From CAYUQT01 sp964596165 (GTDB taxonomy: Bacteria; Planctomycetota; Phycisphaerae; UBA1845; JAFGLZ01), in contig CAZQTW010000029.1 of assembly GCA_964596165.1 (NCBI GenBank), forward strand, positions 7,265-71,264: a DNA stretch of 64,000 nt, written 5' to 3'. Of this stretch, positions 1 through 8,783 are shown piece after piece. The notes beneath the pieces were generated by a model. That model did no database searches. It saw only the letters and a program-made list of their open reading frames with translations, and was not told where the DNA came from. Every line of letters starts with the position of its first letter. The stretch's first letter is position 1. Made by a program: the position numbers and the translations under genes.

Positions 1-435
1 CACAATCCTCGCGAACTCCTAGCCCGGATTCGGGCGATTCTTCGGCGCTATAAACATGCCGGACAGGATGCTCACGTCCCACACAACGAGGTCATTGTGG
101 TTGGCGACATCGAGGCCGACATCGGCGGGCGCGTTGCGAGGAAAGCCGGAGAACCCATCGAGCTGACCAGTGCCGAGTTCGATCTGCTGGTCGCATTCCT
201 TCGCAAGGCGGGTCAACCCGTCACGAGAGAGGAGCTCTTCGAGGCCGTCTTGGGCCGAGAGGCCGCACCGTTGGACCGAAGCATTGACATGCATGTCAGC
301 AATCTACGCAAGAAGCTTGGACAGAGATATGAGGATTTCGAGCGAATCAAGGCCGTTCGAGGGATAGGCTACGTCTACACGAAGCCGGTCAACGCGGAGG
401 ATGGCAGGCAGAGGACAAATCATTCTTCCGCATGA
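1..435 (+). CDS. OmpR-family response regulator, C-terminal part (5' end outside window)
   Basis: The reading frame is open from base 1 and begins with the end of a receiver domain: the motif NPRELLARIRAILRR is the usual join between receiver and output domain in OmpR/PhoB regulators. It is followed by a winged-helix DNA-binding domain (LTSAEFDLLVAFLRKAG, then DMHVSNLRKKLG and VRGIGYVY). The protein should bind promoter DNA once phosphorylated by the sensor kinase that starts 24 bases downstream. The start and the phospho-accepting aspartate lie upstream of the window. The pairing resembles CpxR/CpxA-type envelope-stress systems, but the target is not shown by the sequence. Confidence 0.93.
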   Translation, partial: HNPRELLARIRAILRRYKHAGQDAHVPHNEVIVVGDIEADIGGRVARKAGEPIELTSAEFDLLVAFLRKAGQPVTREELFEAVLGREAAPLDRSIDMHVSNLRKKLGQRYEDFERIKAVRGIGYVYTKPVNAEDGRQRTNHSSA

Positions 436-459
436 GGGGATCGACTCAGGCCAAGTCTT

Positions 460-1857
460 ATGAGAAGCCTGTTCTTCAAGATCTTCCTTTGGTTCTGGTT
501 GGCGGGTACGCTCTACTGGATCGCGTTCCTGATGGCCCCGGCACGGCTACTGGAAAACCCGGGGATCGGATTCACGCGAGCGGCGGCCCGGGATCTACTC
601 TCGCTTTACGCCCAGAGCGTGGAATCCACGATGGCCCGAGGGGGCGTGGCTGCGGCCGTCCAGCATGCAAGAGACATAGAGCGTCGAACGGAGCTGCAGG
701 CTCATCTACTCGATCCGAATGGAGCGGATGTGCTCGGGCGGCCGCTCGCAACAAGGCCCGCGCAAATTGCCCAAAAGGCCTTCCAGACCAAGCGAACGGA
801 GTTCGCCGTCTCTTCAAGGACCGCAACGTTGGCAACGTCCGTCGCCGGGCCCGACGCACAGCCCTATCTATTCGTGGGACAAGTCCCCCTCACGTCGATC
901 GGTAAGGGGAGTTGGCAGCCTTTGTCCTTGACCATGCGAATCCTCCTGGGCACAACCGCCTCCGGCATTGTGTGCTATGTCCTTGCCCGTCGCCTCACCC
1001 GTCCGGTGCAGAAGACGCGATCCGCCGCCCGCCGCATCGCGACAGGAGACTTCAATGCCCGCGTTGGCCCCCCTGTCACCAAGCGGCGCGATGAGATTGG
1101 CGAGCTCGCGCGCGACTTTGACTTCATGGCTGAGCGGGTCGAGTCGCTCATGTCCACTCAACGGAATCTGCTGCGGGATATGTCCCACGAACTCCGGTCG
1201 CCTCTCGCACGACTCAACATGGCTCTGGGTATCGTACGGCAGCGCACCGGCCCTGAGGCCGCCGGAGCGATCGATCGGATCGAGCGCGAGTCCGATCGCC
1301 TGAACGACCTGATCGGTCAGTTGCTTACCCTTTCGCGCCTCGAAGGCGGTCCGGGAGCCATGGCGACCGAACCCGTTGAACTCTCGAAGCTCCTTGCGGA
1401 GGTGGCCGCCGATGCCGATTTTGAGGCTAGGAGTCGTCGTCTGTCGACACGGATTATTCATTCCGAGCCTTGCATCATCCGGGGCACGCCTCGATTGCTC
1501 CGCAGCGCCATTGAAAACGTTGTCCGAAACGCGGTTCGCTATACCCCTTCAGATACGCAAGTCGAACTGAGTCTGGTCTGCGAACGGAGGAGCGGGATCA
1601 CCGAGGCCGTCGTTCGGGTTCGAGATCGCGGACCCGGCGTCGCTCCAAGCGAATTGGACAACATCTTCCTACCCTTCCATCGCGTCGAAGACGCCCGCGA
1701 CCGACAGAGCGGCGGGGTGGGATTGGGGCTGGCGATCAGCCGCCGCGCGGTTCAGGCCCACAAAGGGTCCATTACGGCCTCCAATGCGCCCGACGGGGGC
1801 CTCGTCGTCGAAATCCGGCTGCCGCTAAGCCCGGACCCCCCTCCGAATCCGCCGTGA
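460..1857 (+). CDS. Sensor histidine kinase with HAMP domain (CpxA-like)
   Basis: A 465-residue membrane kinase. A hydrophobic N-terminal segment (about residues 7-27) and a second near 158-177 bracket a short periplasmic domain, followed by HAMP (about 178-232), a HisKA domain with the phospho-accepting His243 in DMSHELRSPLARL, and an HATPase_c domain with N box ENVVRNAVRYTP, G1 box DRGPGV and G2 box GVGLGLAI. It sits directly behind the response regulator and should be its cognate kinase. The periplasmic domain is short and gives no hint of a ligand. Length and layout resemble CpxA/EnvZ-type kinases. Confidence 0.93.
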   Translation: MRSLFFKIFLWFWLAGTLYWIAFLMAPARLLENPGIGFTRAAARDLLSLYAQSVESTMARGGVAAAVQHARDIERRTELQAHLLDPNGADVLGRPLATRPAQIAQKAFQTKRTEFAVSSRTATLATSVAGPDAQPYLFVGQVPLTSIGKGSWQPLSLTMRILLGTTASGIVCYVLARRLTRPVQKTRSAARRIATGDFNARVGPPVTKRRDEIGELARDFDFMAERVESLMSTQRNLLRDMSHELRSPLARLNMALGIVRQRTGPEAAGAIDRIERESDRLNDLIGQLLTLSRLEGGPGAMATEPVELSKLLAEVAADADFEARSRRLSTRIIHSEPCIIRGTPRLLRSAIENVVRNAVRYTPSDTQVELSLVCERRSGITEAVVRVRDRGPGVAPSELDNIFLPFHRVEDARDRQSGGVGLGLAISRRAVQAHKGSITASNAPDGGLVVEIRLPLSPDPPPNPP

Positions 1858-2173
1858 TGCAAACCCGACGAGGCCGAAGCATCCCCACCGACGCCGTCGC
1901 GTCAATGCCGGCCGTACCTGCGCAGACGAACATCTCCGGAAATGGCATAGTTCGCCCGACTCGATCCCGCGAGTTCGGTTCGTCGGCGAGGACTTACGCC
2001 GGACCAACAGGGCACGGCTGATTGGGCGGATCGGCTTGCAGGAATGCTCGCTTTCTTGCGCAACCATTGATCATAGACCACGTGGGTAGATTCCGGTCCG
2101 CACAGGTCTGTAGCTATCCCCTTGCTTGGCACGGCCGCTTGGTTTCCACTACTGGTCCGGAAAGGATCGACTC
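1858..2173. other. Intergenic region, no gene seen
   Basis: About 316 bases between the kinase and the permease. No RNA gene or convincing terminator was seen. A good ribosome binding site (GGAAAGGA, about 2158-2165) lies at its right end. Confidence 0.5.
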
Positions 2174-3937
2174 ATGCCTGATAGTCGCGCGGCCCTGGCG
2201 TTCAAGGCGCTTGACAAGTTGTACGAATTCGAGCGCGCACCGGTTCCCACGGAGAGACTCCAGCCTGCCAGACACTTCGCCGCCCTCTTCGCGGGCGAGC
2301 ACGTCGCCGGCACCGAGTTCGTGATCGGCGCGCTCTTCGTCGCATGGGGGGTTCGAACCTCTGACATCGTCGTGGGCCTGATCGTGGGCAACCTCCTGGC
2401 GGTTCTCACGTGGACACTGGTCTGTGTGCCCATTGCGATCCAAACCCGATTGACGCTCTACTGGTATCTTCGCAAGATCGCCGGGCCGGTAACCACAACG
2501 GTGTACAATGTCCTAAACGCGGTCCTCTTTTCGATCCTGGCGGGCTGCATGATCACCGTGTCGGCCTCGTCTGTTCGTATCCTATTTGGAATTCCCGCTC
2601 AAACGAAGTGGTACCCCGAGGACATTCGTTTCGTGTTCTTAGTGCTGGTGCTGGGGGCAGTGGTGGTCACGGTGGCCGTCCTGGGCTTCAAGAAGCTCGC
2701 GCAATTCGCCGAGGTCTGTACGCCATGGATGTTCTTGATGTTCGTGGCCGGAGGCCTGGCCGTGCTGCCCGGACTGGCGGCGAAATCGGGAACCGGATCG
2801 ATTACGAGCTGGGGTGACCTCTGGCGCCTGGCCGATGCGGCGATTTGGACGGGCAAAGCTCCCCGTGGCCCTTCCATGTCGTTCTGCCAGGTCGCCGCGT
2901 TTGCCTGGGTCTGCAATCTCGCCACACATGCGGGTCTTTCGGACATGGCCCTATTCCGCTATGCCAAGGGCGTTTCATGCGGCTTGACCTCTGCCGTTGG
3001 AATGTTCTTTGGGCATTACGTGGCTTGGATATGCGCCGGAATCATGGGAGCCGGCGCGGCCCTGGCGCTCAACACGACCATGGACCGACTTGATGCCGGC
3101 GCGATTGCCACCCAGGCCCTTGGCATCTCCGGTGCGATTGCCGTTGTCCTGGCGGGATGGACGACGTCAAATCCCACCATGTATCGCGCCGGCTTGGCAT
3201 TTCAAGCGGTCACGCCCGGCTGGCCGCGATGGGCGGTCACCATGGCCGCCGGCGCTGCAACCACCGTCATTGCCTGCTTTCCATTCGTCTTCAGCGAATT
3301 GCTCAACTTCGTCGGCTGGCTTGGGCTTTTGCTCATGCCGGTCGGCGCAATCGTCTTCGTTGAACACTGGATCTTCCCGCGAATCGGCCTGACGCGATAC
3401 TGGGCCCACAACAAAGGGTTGATGGTAAACTGGCCCGCACTTGGTAGCTGGGGAATCGCCGTCGCGGTTGCCGTTTCACTTGACCAAGCTCAGGTCCTTC
3501 ATAGGCTGATCGGCTCGGGCAGGCCGGATGGCGACAAATTCTTCCTGTTCGTGCCGATATGGCTGCTCACGTCCGTTCTGTATGCGCTGCTTGCCTCCCT
3601 TGCCGGTGCAAGGGAGATCGCTCGCAGCGAAACCGGGCGTGAACCCGTCCCCGCGCCGACCTCGGCTCCGCGGGTACACGCTCCAACGATGGTCCCAACG
3701 ACCGTCGGGCAGCCGGTTCGAAGGCCATCCGTTATCCTCTGGGGCTGTGGTATCGTCGCCGGTTTGACGCTCTTGCTCTGTATCGCACTGCCGGCTTGGG
3801 TCTTCGTGATGGGAATCGACGGTTACGAGGCCCGGTTGATTGGGTTCAAGAAAGCTCTCCTGTGGGTATCCCTGGTCCACCTGGTCGCGGCAACGGTGTG
3901 GGCGTCTCGCAGACGCGACTCTCGTGTGGAACGCTAG
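2174..3937 (+). CDS. NCS1-type nucleobase/cation symporter-like permease
   Basis: A 587-residue polytopic membrane protein with about 12-14 hydrophobic segments. The N-terminal part (ARHFAALFAGEHVAGTEFVIGALFVAWG, quoted as separate motifs ARHFAALF and GTEFVIGALF) and the segment AGWTTSNPTMYRAGLAFQ fit the cytosine/purine/allantoin permease (NCS1, LeuT-fold) superfamily. Such proteins import nucleobases, hydantoins or related compounds with Na+ or H+. The ATG at 2174 is preferred over an upstream in-frame TTG because GGAAAGGA precedes it. The C-terminus carries a Pro-rich linker (about residues 500-530) and two further membrane segments, longer than typical family members of about 450-500 residues. 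Substrate is unknown. Confidence 0.75.
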   Translation: MPDSRAALAFKALDKLYEFERAPVPTERLQPARHFAALFAGEHVAGTEFVIGALFVAWGVRTSDIVVGLIVGNLLAVLTWTLVCVPIAIQTRLTLYWYLRKIAGPVTTTVYNVLNAVLFSILAGCMITVSASSVRILFGIPAQTKWYPEDIRFVFLVLVLGAVVVTVAVLGFKKLAQFAEVCTPWMFLMFVAGGLAVLPGLAAKSGTGSITSWGDLWRLADAAIWTGKAPRGPSMSFCQVAAFAWVCNLATHAGLSDMALFRYAKGVSCGLTSAVGMFFGHYVAWICAGIMGAGAALALNTTMDRLDAGAIATQALGISGAIAVVLAGWTTSNPTMYRAGLAFQAVTPGWPRWAVTMAAGAATTVIACFPFVFSELLNFVGWLGLLLMPVGAIVFVEHWIFPRIGLTRYWAHNKGLMVNWPALGSWGIAVAVAVSLDQAQVLHRLIGSGRPDGDKFFLFVPIWLLTSVLYALLASLAGAREIARSETGREPVPAPTSAPRVHAPTMVPTTVGQPVRRPSVILWGCGIVAGLTLLLCIALPAWVFVMGIDGYEARLIGFKKALLWVSLVHLVAATVWASRRRDSRVER

Positions 3938-3987
3938 TTCAACCCCGGCACGCTGCCCAGCAATCCTTCTGTCTCGCCACTGTCGGC

Positions 3988-4016
3988 TTGACCTCTTCCG
4001 GCCGTCTCACCACAAT
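3988..4016 (+). promoter_or_regulatory. Possible sigma-70-type promoter for the CsgG-like lipoprotein gene
   Basis: TTGACC (3988-3993) and CACAAT (4011-4016) are separated by 17 bases, upstream of the gene starting at 4149. The -10 box is a weak match, so this is only a candidate. Confidence 0.25.
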
Positions 4017-4148
4017 TGGGCGAACCTGATGGCTTCTTAGTATCGGGCTCCCTTCCGGCCACTAGCCCGTCGTTCCGAGCAGGTGAGTCCGGTGCGAACC
4101 GACTTACACGTGCGTTGCAGGCTGTGTGATTGCTAAGGGGATTGCGAT

Positions 4149-5093
4149 ATGAGCAGGTCGACAACGCTGATGGGGCTGGCGTTTCTGCTTCCGCTTGCCG
4201 GCTGTTTCAACAAAACGGTGACAATCCGTGCCGTTGAACCGGGAATGAAGGAAATCACGGGCATTAATCGTCTTGCGGTCATCGATCTGACGTATGCGCA
4301 GAAACCGGAAGTCGGCAGGAACCTCGCCAATACCATCGTCGCTGAGCTCAACCAAAGTGGTGGGTTTGACGTCATGGAGCGAAGCGCGGTAGCCAAGGTA
4401 CTTGAGGAGCAGAAGTTCGGTACCAGTGGCATGGTTGACACGGCCACGGTCACGTCGATCGGCAAGTTGCTCGGCGTGGACGGTGTCATTGTGGGCGAGG
4501 TCCTGGCATACGAGGCAGGAAGCAAGGCACTCGGCAAGGACGCGACCGTCGGCATCAACATTAGAATGGTCAGCGTTCAATCGGCCAAGGTCATCTTCTC
4601 CGATTCGATCGCCAAGAACTACGCGAAGTTCATGGCCGGGGAGCGAAAGGAGAGCATCCTCAACCAGCTCTCCCAGGAGGTGGCCAAAGATTTCGTCGGC
4701 AAGATCGCCCCGCACTACGTCGAACGCCAGAAGATCCTGCTGTCAACCGGAGGCGACGCCGGAAAGGCCAACAAGCGAGGGATCACCTTTGCGTCCAACG
4801 GTCTGTGGGACAAGGCCCAAGAGCAGTTTCAAGAGGCGCTCCAGATCGACCCCGGCAATGCAGCCGTCCAAAACAACCTCGGCGTGTGTCACGAGCGTTT
4901 TGGCAAGCTGCAGCAGGCCATGGACGCATACGAAAAGGCAGTCAGACTAAACCCCGACCAAGAGGCCATTCATAAGAACTTGGCAGGCTTGCGAGACACG
5001 TTCCGACCACCGGTGGAAACCGCCAAGAACGCACTCGAAAGCCAGAAACGTGGCCACAGCAGTCCCCCGTCCAGCACCCAGACTGGGCAGTAG
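4149..5093 (+). CDS. CsgG-like lipoprotein with C-terminal TPR repeats
   Basis: A 314-residue lipoprotein. Signal peptide with lipobox LPLAGC puts the lipidated cysteine at residue 19. Residues about 25-190 resemble the CsgG/penicillin-binding-protein-activator LpoB fold (LAVIDLTYAQKPEVGRNLAN, VMERSAVAKVLEEQ, GKLLGVDGVIVGEVLAYE). The C-terminal third holds two TPR units (NGLWDKAQEQFQEALQIDPG, FGKLQQAMDAYEKAVRLNPD). CsgG-like proteins form outer-membrane secretion pores, while LpoB activates PBPs; the TPR part suggests a scaffold. No curli-like substrate is nearby. RBS AAGGGG precedes the ATG. Confidence 0.75.
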   Translation: MSRSTTLMGLAFLLPLAGCFNKTVTIRAVEPGMKEITGINRLAVIDLTYAQKPEVGRNLANTIVAELNQSGGFDVMERSAVAKVLEEQKFGTSGMVDTATVTSIGKLLGVDGVIVGEVLAYEAGSKALGKDATVGINIRMVSVQSAKVIFSDSIAKNYAKFMAGERKESILNQLSQEVAKDFVGKIAPHYVERQKILLSTGGDAGKANKRGITFASNGLWDKAQEQFQEALQIDPGNAAVQNNLGVCHERFGKLQQAMDAYEKAVRLNPDQEAIHKNLAGLRDTFRPPVETAKNALESQKRGHSSPPSSTQTGQ

Positions 5094-5418
5094 TTGTCCC
5101 TTCGACCTTGCCCACCCAGTCGGCTACTGTGGTAACGAACGGATTGCGCCCAGAAGGGTTACTACACCTTGCGCAGGTTTCGCAAGGCCGGCCTGCCTGT
5201 GCGTCCCATGCTCTTGATGGTTCGGCGAGGGCCTTGTTCGATGCCATGCGTCAGGTGCACGGTGCGCAGTGACGCGAACAACTGATCCCAAGCCTTTGTT
5301 CTTGACTGGTCACGCGGAATCTGGTCTAGTGCCGACGCCTGGGGCGGCGTGCCGGAAGATGAGCTAGCCCATCGAATTCAAGGACTAATAACACCCAAAA
5401 GACTGCGGATTCTCTGCA
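5094..5418. other. Intergenic region upstream of the phosphate genes
   Basis: A 325-base gap without a credible gene. It contains the promoter candidate at 5302-5330; nothing resembling a canonical Pho box was noticed. Confidence 0.5.
5302..5330 (+). promoter_or_regulatory. Candidate promoter of the DUF47/PiT operon
   Basis: TTGACT (5302-5307) and TCTAGT (5325-5330) are spaced by 17 bases, giving 5/6 and 4/6 matches to the sigma-70 consensus, about 90 bases before the DUF47 start codon. Confidence 0.4.
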
Positions 5419-6045
5419 ATGTTTCGATCGCTACTGCCCAAGACCAACGATTTCTTCAATTTCTTCGAGGCCCACATTCAGCACACGACCGATGCGTGCA
5501 AGGCGTTCCTTGAGCTCACGGAGGGCAAATCGGACCTGGTTACGATGAACTCTCGCATCAAGAAGATCGAACATGATGCGGACGAAGTGACACACCGCTG
5601 CATCGATGCGATTCACAAGACGTTCATTACTCCACTCGATCGGGAGGACATTCACCGGCTGATCAAGCGGATGGACGACATTGTGGATGCTCTGGACTCC
5701 ACAGCCGCCCGCATCGAGCTTTACGAAATCAAGGAGATGCGACCGGAAGCAAACGCCTTCGCCAAGGTCCTCGTCCGGGCGACCAACGAGCTTTCGCAGG
5801 CAATCCATGGACTGCGGGACATGAAGCATGCAACCAGCGTAACCGGCCATTGTATCGAGGTTCATCGCCTCGAGAACGAGGCGGACTTCATCCTTCGCTC
5901 GGCCCTAGGCCGCTTATTCAAGGAAGAGACCGAAGCCGTCCTCGTCATCAAGTGGAAGGAGATCTACGAACGTCTCGAGAAGGCCGCCGATCGTTGCGAG
6001 GAAGTGGCCAACATCATTGAAGGATTGGTCATAGAGGCGACTTAG
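5419..6045 (+). CDS. DUF47 family protein (PhoU-like), partner of the phosphate transporter
   Basis: A 208-residue helical protein that matches the DUF47/TIGR00153 family: an N-terminal MFRSLLPKTNDFFNFFEAH, the motif IKKIEHDADEVTHRC, then LDREDIHRLIKRMDDIVDALD, and a C-terminal KWKEIYERLEKAADRCEEVA. Family members have a PhoU-like fold and usually sit next to a PiT transporter, whose activity they are thought to regulate. Here it is 4 bases upstream of the PiT gene, so the two should be cotranscribed. Length (about 205-215) is normal for the family. Confidence 0.93.
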   Translation: MFRSLLPKTNDFFNFFEAHIQHTTDACKAFLELTEGKSDLVTMNSRIKKIEHDADEVTHRCIDAIHKTFITPLDREDIHRLIKRMDDIVDALDSTAARIELYEIKEMRPEANAFAKVLVRATNELSQAIHGLRDMKHATSVTGHCIEVHRLENEADFILRSALGRLFKEETEAVLVIKWKEIYERLEKAADRCEEVANIIEGLVIEAT

Positions 6046-6049
6046 GCCG

Positions 6050-7081
6050 ATGAGCACAATCTGGCTTCTGGTTATCCTGACGGTGGTCATTGCACTGCTT
6101 TTTGACGTCGTGAATGGGTTTCACGACGCCGCCAATTCGATCGCAACCGTCGTCTCAACACGCGTACTTAGCCCTCGGACGGCCGTCCTGTGGGCAGCGT
6201 TCTTCAACTTTGTAGCCATGTTCGTTTTTCCACCCAAGGTGGCCGATACGATCTCCAAGATCGTGAAGATCCAGTCCAGCGATCCTGCATTTGTCTACGT
6301 CGTCTTGGCCGGCCTTCTCGGGGCCGTCGTCTGGGATCTTCTGACGTGGTGGTGGGGCTTACCGACGAGCTCTTCGCACGCGCTCATCGGAGGCGTGTCC
6401 GGTTCCGGACTTGCGCACGCGGGATGGAGTGTGATCCGCTGGGACAAGATTCTGGCGACCGCCCAGTTCATTCCACTTGCTCCGCTTATCGGCATGGCGC
6501 TGGGATTCGCAATCATGGTCGCCATCTTCTGGTTGTTCCGTAGGTGGTCGTCTTCAGGCGTTGACCAGGTATTTCGCAAGGGACAGTTGTTCTCGGCCGC
6601 GCTGTATTCCCTGGGACACGGCGGCAACGACGCCCAGAAGACCATGGGCATCATTGTCGCATTGCTCGTTGCCGCCGGAATGATGGATTCTCGAACCCAA
6701 TTGTCCATGGGTGATCTCAAGACGGTGTGGATTATCCTATCGTGTCATGCCGCCATGGCCATCGGTACCGCGCTGGGTGGCTGGCGCATTGTCAAGACCA
6801 TGGGCCAGAAGATCACCAAACTCAAGCCCGTCGGCGGGTTTTGCGCCGAGACGGCCGGGGCTGCGACGCTATTTCTGGTCACACACGCGGGTATTCCGGT
6901 TTCGACGACTCACACCATCACCGGCGCCATCATCGGTGTCGGTGCCACTACGAACGCCTCTCGGATCAAGTGGGGTGTTGCCGGCCGCATAGTCTGGGCG
7001 TGGATTCTGACCATCCCGCTTTCCGCTGTTATCTCCGCCGGCCTCTTCTATCTCTTGCGACTACTGCACGTTACGACCTGA
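6050..7081 (+). CDS. PiT-family inorganic phosphate transporter
   Basis: A 343-residue membrane protein with the two signature repeats of the PiT family: FDVVNGFHDAANSIATVVST near the N-terminus and SLGHGGNDAQKTMGIIVALL in the middle, plus the second-half motif AGIPVSTTHTITGAIIGVG and the matching LPTSSSHALIGGVSG. PiT proteins import phosphate, often as a metal-phosphate complex, driven by the proton or sodium gradient. It follows the DUF47 gene by 4 bases. The protein is at the short end of the family (bacterial members about 330-500 residues), lacking a long central loop, but both halves are complete. Confidence 0.95.
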   Translation: MSTIWLLVILTVVIALLFDVVNGFHDAANSIATVVSTRVLSPRTAVLWAAFFNFVAMFVFPPKVADTISKIVKIQSSDPAFVYVVLAGLLGAVVWDLLTWWWGLPTSSSHALIGGVSGSGLAHAGWSVIRWDKILATAQFIPLAPLIGMALGFAIMVAIFWLFRRWSSSGVDQVFRKGQLFSAALYSLGHGGNDAQKTMGIIVALLVAAGMMDSRTQLSMGDLKTVWIILSCHAAMAIGTALGGWRIVKTMGQKITKLKPVGGFCAETAGAATLFLVTHAGIPVSTTHTITGAIIGVGATTNASRIKWGVAGRIVWAWILTIPLSAVISAGLFYLLRLLHVTT

Positions 7082-7227
7082 AAGCCCCTATCGCCTTCTC
7101 CCGTGCACGCGTCAAACCCGTCAATAAGGTCACAGATTCACCATCTCTTAACGAAGCGCAAACACTCCTCAAATCCGGGCGATCTACGCTTTCCCGCGAC
7201 CGTTCAGCAGTGCTGGCCAGAAGCGGA

Positions 7228-7237
7228 AAGGAGGTGA
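7228..7237 (+). promoter_or_regulatory. Perfect Shine-Dalgarno sequence without an obvious start codon
   Basis: AAGGAGGTGA is fully complementary to the usual 16S rRNA 3' end. No ATG follows at normal distance; GTG codons at 7234, 7238 and 7264 are the nearest. One of these frames (to a TGA at 7357-7359) would give up to 42 codons ending in ATGA with the prepilin gene. It may mark a small leader reading frame, but this is uncertain. Confidence 0.25.
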
Positions 7238-7355
7238 GTGTTCGAACGCTGTTCCTGGCGAGCGTGTCAGCAGTAGCAGTTGCCCAATGCCCGCTTTGTG
7301 GAAAGCTGAACCAAGTAGGAGATGTTGAAGACTTCTTCCAGGAAAGGATTTCACC

Positions 7356-8390
7356 ATGAAGGACATGATCTGTAGGAGAACCAAGCCGTGTACGGCCATG
7401 GGCTTTACGCTCGTCGAGCTGCTCGTGGTTATCGCAATCATCGCCCTGCTCATATCCATACTTCTGCCCTCGCTGGGAAAAGCAAGGAGTATGGCCAAGT
7501 CATCCGCGTGCCTGAGCAACCTCAAGAACGTCGGGATGTCGCTCACGATGTATACCACCCAAAACTTGTATTTCCCCACCGCCTACGGCTACATCGACGG
7601 CCACAGCAGTGCCAACGGATACTACCATTGGACGGCAGCGTTGGAACCTGAGGAATACAACACCCCGATTACGAGCGGCAAGTACCCCCGGACCGACAAG
7701 CAGTATGTGTGCCCCGCTCACATCCCGGGAGGCTGGGCTCCGTCCAACTTCACCACGGTGCGTATCCCCAATCCGCCCCCCGGCCAGGCATCGCAGGACG
7801 TAACCAATACGAAGGATGATCAGCAAGCCCCCCGGCTGAGCTACGTTGCCAACGAGATCATCATGCCCCGCAAGAAATACAGCTACGCTCATGATGCGGC
7901 CAGCCCTCCCGGGACGAAGAACCTTTGCGTGGTTAGTCCCGATGTCATCGAAAGGGCAAGCAATACGATTCTGCTGGCCGAATTCAGTAACAGCGCGAAC
8001 TGCATCTGGGGCAGCTCCGTCGGAGGAGGCGCGGCCTACAAGAGTCATCGTCCAACCAATGGGGTCAAGACCGCGAACGGGGGCGTCTTCGACGGCGAGG
8101 GATATACTTTGGGCACACAGGTATTCAAGCTGACCCTTGACGAAGCCATGGCGGCAATCAATGCCGTGTTGGCCAACCGCGATGCCGCAACCACCAGTCA
8201 CCACATCTCCTATGTCAACCCCAGTGCCCATATGGACAGCAGCAATTACGCCTATGTCGACGGCCATGCGGCTAAGGCGACACTGAAGGAGACCCTCGAT
8301 CCCGGTGACTACCAGTGGGGCAGGAGGGTCTATTCATGTTCCGACCGGCCGGAGATCCAGGACAATCCGGTTGATCCGAACCACCCGTGA
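7356..8390 (+). CDS. Prepilin-type (type II secretion pseudopilin-like) protein
   Basis: A 344-residue protein with a class III signal: MGFTLVELLVVIAIIALL (from residue 15), where cleavage is expected after the glycine and phenylalanine is N-methylated. The long hydrophobic helix is followed by SILLPSLGKARSMAKSSACL, the form typical of the many planctomycete prepilin-like proteins with an H-X9-DG C-terminal segment; here YVDGHAAKA near residue 300 fits that element. Such proteins are exported by a type II secretion/type IV pilus-like machine, and planctomycetes encode many copies; their individual roles are mostly unknown. RBS AGGAAAGGA precedes the ATG. No other secretion genes are adjacent. 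Confidence 0.88.
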   Translation: MKDMICRRTKPCTAMGFTLVELLVVIAIIALLISILLPSLGKARSMAKSSACLSNLKNVGMSLTMYTTQNLYFPTAYGYIDGHSSANGYYHWTAALEPEEYNTPITSGKYPRTDKQYVCPAHIPGGWAPSNFTTVRIPNPPPGQASQDVTNTKDDQQAPRLSYVANEIIMPRKKYSYAHDAASPPGTKNLCVVSPDVIERASNTILLAEFSNSANCIWGSSVGGGAAYKSHRPTNGVKTANGGVFDGEGYTLGTQVFKLTLDEAMAAINAVLANRDAATTSHHISYVNPSAHMDSSNYAYVDGHAAKATLKETLDPGDYQWGRRVYSCSDRPEIQDNPVDPNHP

Positions 8391-8783
8391 TCTGTGACCA
8401 CTTACCCTGGTTTCCCGATCGCGGACGTCCGGCGTCGGGGCAGGCCCGGGCTTTCCTGGAAGGAGGCGAAGCGCGGGCCTGCTCATCATCACTCCAAAAA
8501 AGCCCACGCTTTCGATGGCCGCATGAACGTCAAGCCCGAACCGAAGACAGCCCCACCGGCCAACCCCCTCGCCCATACCCCAGGACAGGTTGCCCGTGGT
8601 GTCCAGTGCGTCGACTCACACCGCTTGTTGAACCGAAAAGGCGAGGCTATTCTTCTCTCTCGTGGACCGACGCGGCCTTGTCACAGGGTTGTTCAGCCAA
8701 GGCAAGGCTGGGATATCGTCCCGAGTGGAAAGGCCGGGTAGTCTGCCTACGACATCGCTACGGTTTGGTTGGGCGACCAACGA
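8391..8783. other. Intergenic region with one strong hairpin
   Basis: About 390 bases between the prepilin gene and tsaE. Open frames here (for example 8394-8741) have no recognisable product and no ribosome binding site; they are judged spurious. The only structure seen is the inverted repeat at 8440-8482. Confidence 0.45.
8440..8482 (+). terminator. Hairpin downstream of the prepilin gene, possible terminator
   Basis: GCAGGCCCG (8440-8448) pairs perfectly with CGGGCCTGC (8474-8482); the 25-base loop can form a further small stem. There is no T-tract directly after it, so it would be a Rho-assisted or processing hairpin rather than a textbook intrinsic terminator. Confidence 0.35.

Noticed and set aside
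2345..2365. tRNA-like T-arm sequence GGGGTTCGAACCTC
   Set aside because: It lies inside the permease gene and no acceptor, D or anticodon arms can be formed around it.
4041..4148. Cobalamin-riboswitch-like stretch (GGTGAGTCC-GGTGCG-AACCGAC)
   Set aside because: Only a superficial resemblance; the required B12 box and flanking stems are missing, and the downstream gene is a CsgG-like lipoprotein, not a B12-related gene.
8394..8741. 115-codon frame between the prepilin gene and tsaE
   Set aside because: No ribosome binding site, no domain, Arg/Pro-rich composition as expected from translated non-coding high-GC DNA.
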